Source: Roridomyces roridus
Taxonomy: Eukaryota; Basidiomycota; Agaricomycetes; Agaricales; Mycenaceae
NCBI GenBank assembly: GCA_029378245.1
Contig: JARKIF010000031.1
Coordinates: 558,001-622,000 of the forward strand
Reading direction: 5' to 3'
Length of the DNA: 64,000 nt
The position numbers and the translations under genes are program-made. The notes beneath the pieces are model-generated. The model was not told the origin of the DNA, did no database searches, and saw nothing but the letters and a program-made list of their open reading frames with translations. Below are positions 63,676 through 64,000 of the stretch, in pieces (within the stretch, counting starts at the first letter, position 1; every line of letters begins with the position of its first letter).

Positions 63676-64000
63676 AAATTGGTAGCTTGATCTCGCGGTT
63701 TGGCGCAAATACAACGTCGAGCCTCCTGAGAGAATTCAATGAATGACCAAAGTGCTGCGCAATAGCGGGCCGCTCGGCTTTCCATGTGCGGCATTGCGTG
63801 CTTTGCTGATGGTTATAGTGGGAGCGTTGTCGGACGGAGATGGCGTCGTTGAGGATGGTGTTCCAAGCGTCGATGTATTTGACCTGTTAGCACATAAGCG
63901 GCACATAAGCGTCCGGAGCGTGGTCTGTATGGCGACGCACCCAAGGCAGGATCAAATTATCCGGTAGGGCTGCTACCACTCCTGAAAGCGGGACATCAAA
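63593..64000 (-). CDS. BTB/POZ protein, copy 2, partial at right edge
   Basis: The minus strand encodes the C-terminal part of a second BTB protein: FDVPLSGVVAALPDNLILPW, intron, VKYIDAWNTILNDAIS, LNSLRRLDVVFAPNREIKLP and the end ...AEFRSFL, stop 63593-63595. It is nearly identical to 46717-47125 apart from the intron, which contains GCTTATGTGCCGCTTATGTG. The N-terminal BTB domain lies beyond the window. Two extra copies of the last-exon end follow downstream (63062-63483) and are non-coding. Probably a working gene if the missing part is intact. Confidence 0.7.

Larger units (their letters stand above)
60772..64000 (-). repeat. Segmental duplication, copy 2 (inverted, internally deleted)
   Basis: Inverse of 46717-52988: intergenic block, coiled-coil gene, 165 bp divergent promoter, 5' part of an F-box gene, then a jump at 62801/62802 to the BTB 3' region. 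It runs off the right edge of the window. Confidence 0.9.

Overview
The window looks like nuclear DNA of an agaricomycete (mushroom-forming basidiomycete). The evidence is: genes cut by many 45-60 bp GT-AG introns, a secreted GH7 cellulase, an S53 sedolisin, a P450, short Zn2Cys6 proteins, a large local family of F-box-like proteins, and a transposon load (Plavaka-type transposase with a DUF6532-like partner, chromodomain Ty3/gypsy, Ty1/copia, MULE) typical of that class. I see no rRNA gene, secure tRNA gene, CRISPR array or bacterial-type operon.

Layout. 1-984: 5' part of a GH7 cellobiohydrolase gene (minus), cut by the window edge inside its catalytic motif. 2240-4063: F-box/LRR gene (plus). 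4191-9577: complete but decayed Ty1/copia element with 256 bp LTRs and a CAGGC target duplication. 9583-10025: deleted copy of a small-secreted-protein gene whose intact relative is at 33206-33599. 10026-11640: 5'-truncated LINE with RNase H. 12842-18730: chromoviral Ty3/gypsy element with identical 183 bp LTRs. About 20.04-26.37 kb: a mobile unit with a small coiled-coil gene, a frameshifted Plavaka transposase and a divergent DUF6532-like gene. 26459-31302: an apparently intact MULE with a WRKY-like finger. 31382-32459: a 1.08 kb element with 79 bp terminal inverted repeats.

From 32.7 to 64 kb the DNA is mostly host genes: small secreted protein, S53 protease, two related Zn2Cys6 proteins, a broken ATG15-like lipase, a P450, a small mitochondrial-type protein, a BTB protein, an extended SDR, a HAD phosphatase, and four full-length plus three broken F-box-like genes. 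A gag-only copia element with identical LTRs (47741-50192) sits inside the last intron of one F-box gene. The block 46.7-53.0 kb is present again, inverted and internally deleted, from 60.77 kb to the right edge, so a BTB gene, an F-box gene and a coiled-coil gene are each represented twice.

How the genes relate. The GH7 enzyme, the sedolisin and the small secreted protein are export products of a saprotroph. The F-box proteins are presumed substrate receptors of SCF ubiquitin ligases and BTB proteins are often CUL3 adaptors, so the right half is a local expansion of putative ubiquitin-adaptor genes shaped by duplication and retrotransposition. Coordinates of multi-exon genes are start codon to stop codon; splice sites were assigned by eye and some remain uncertain.
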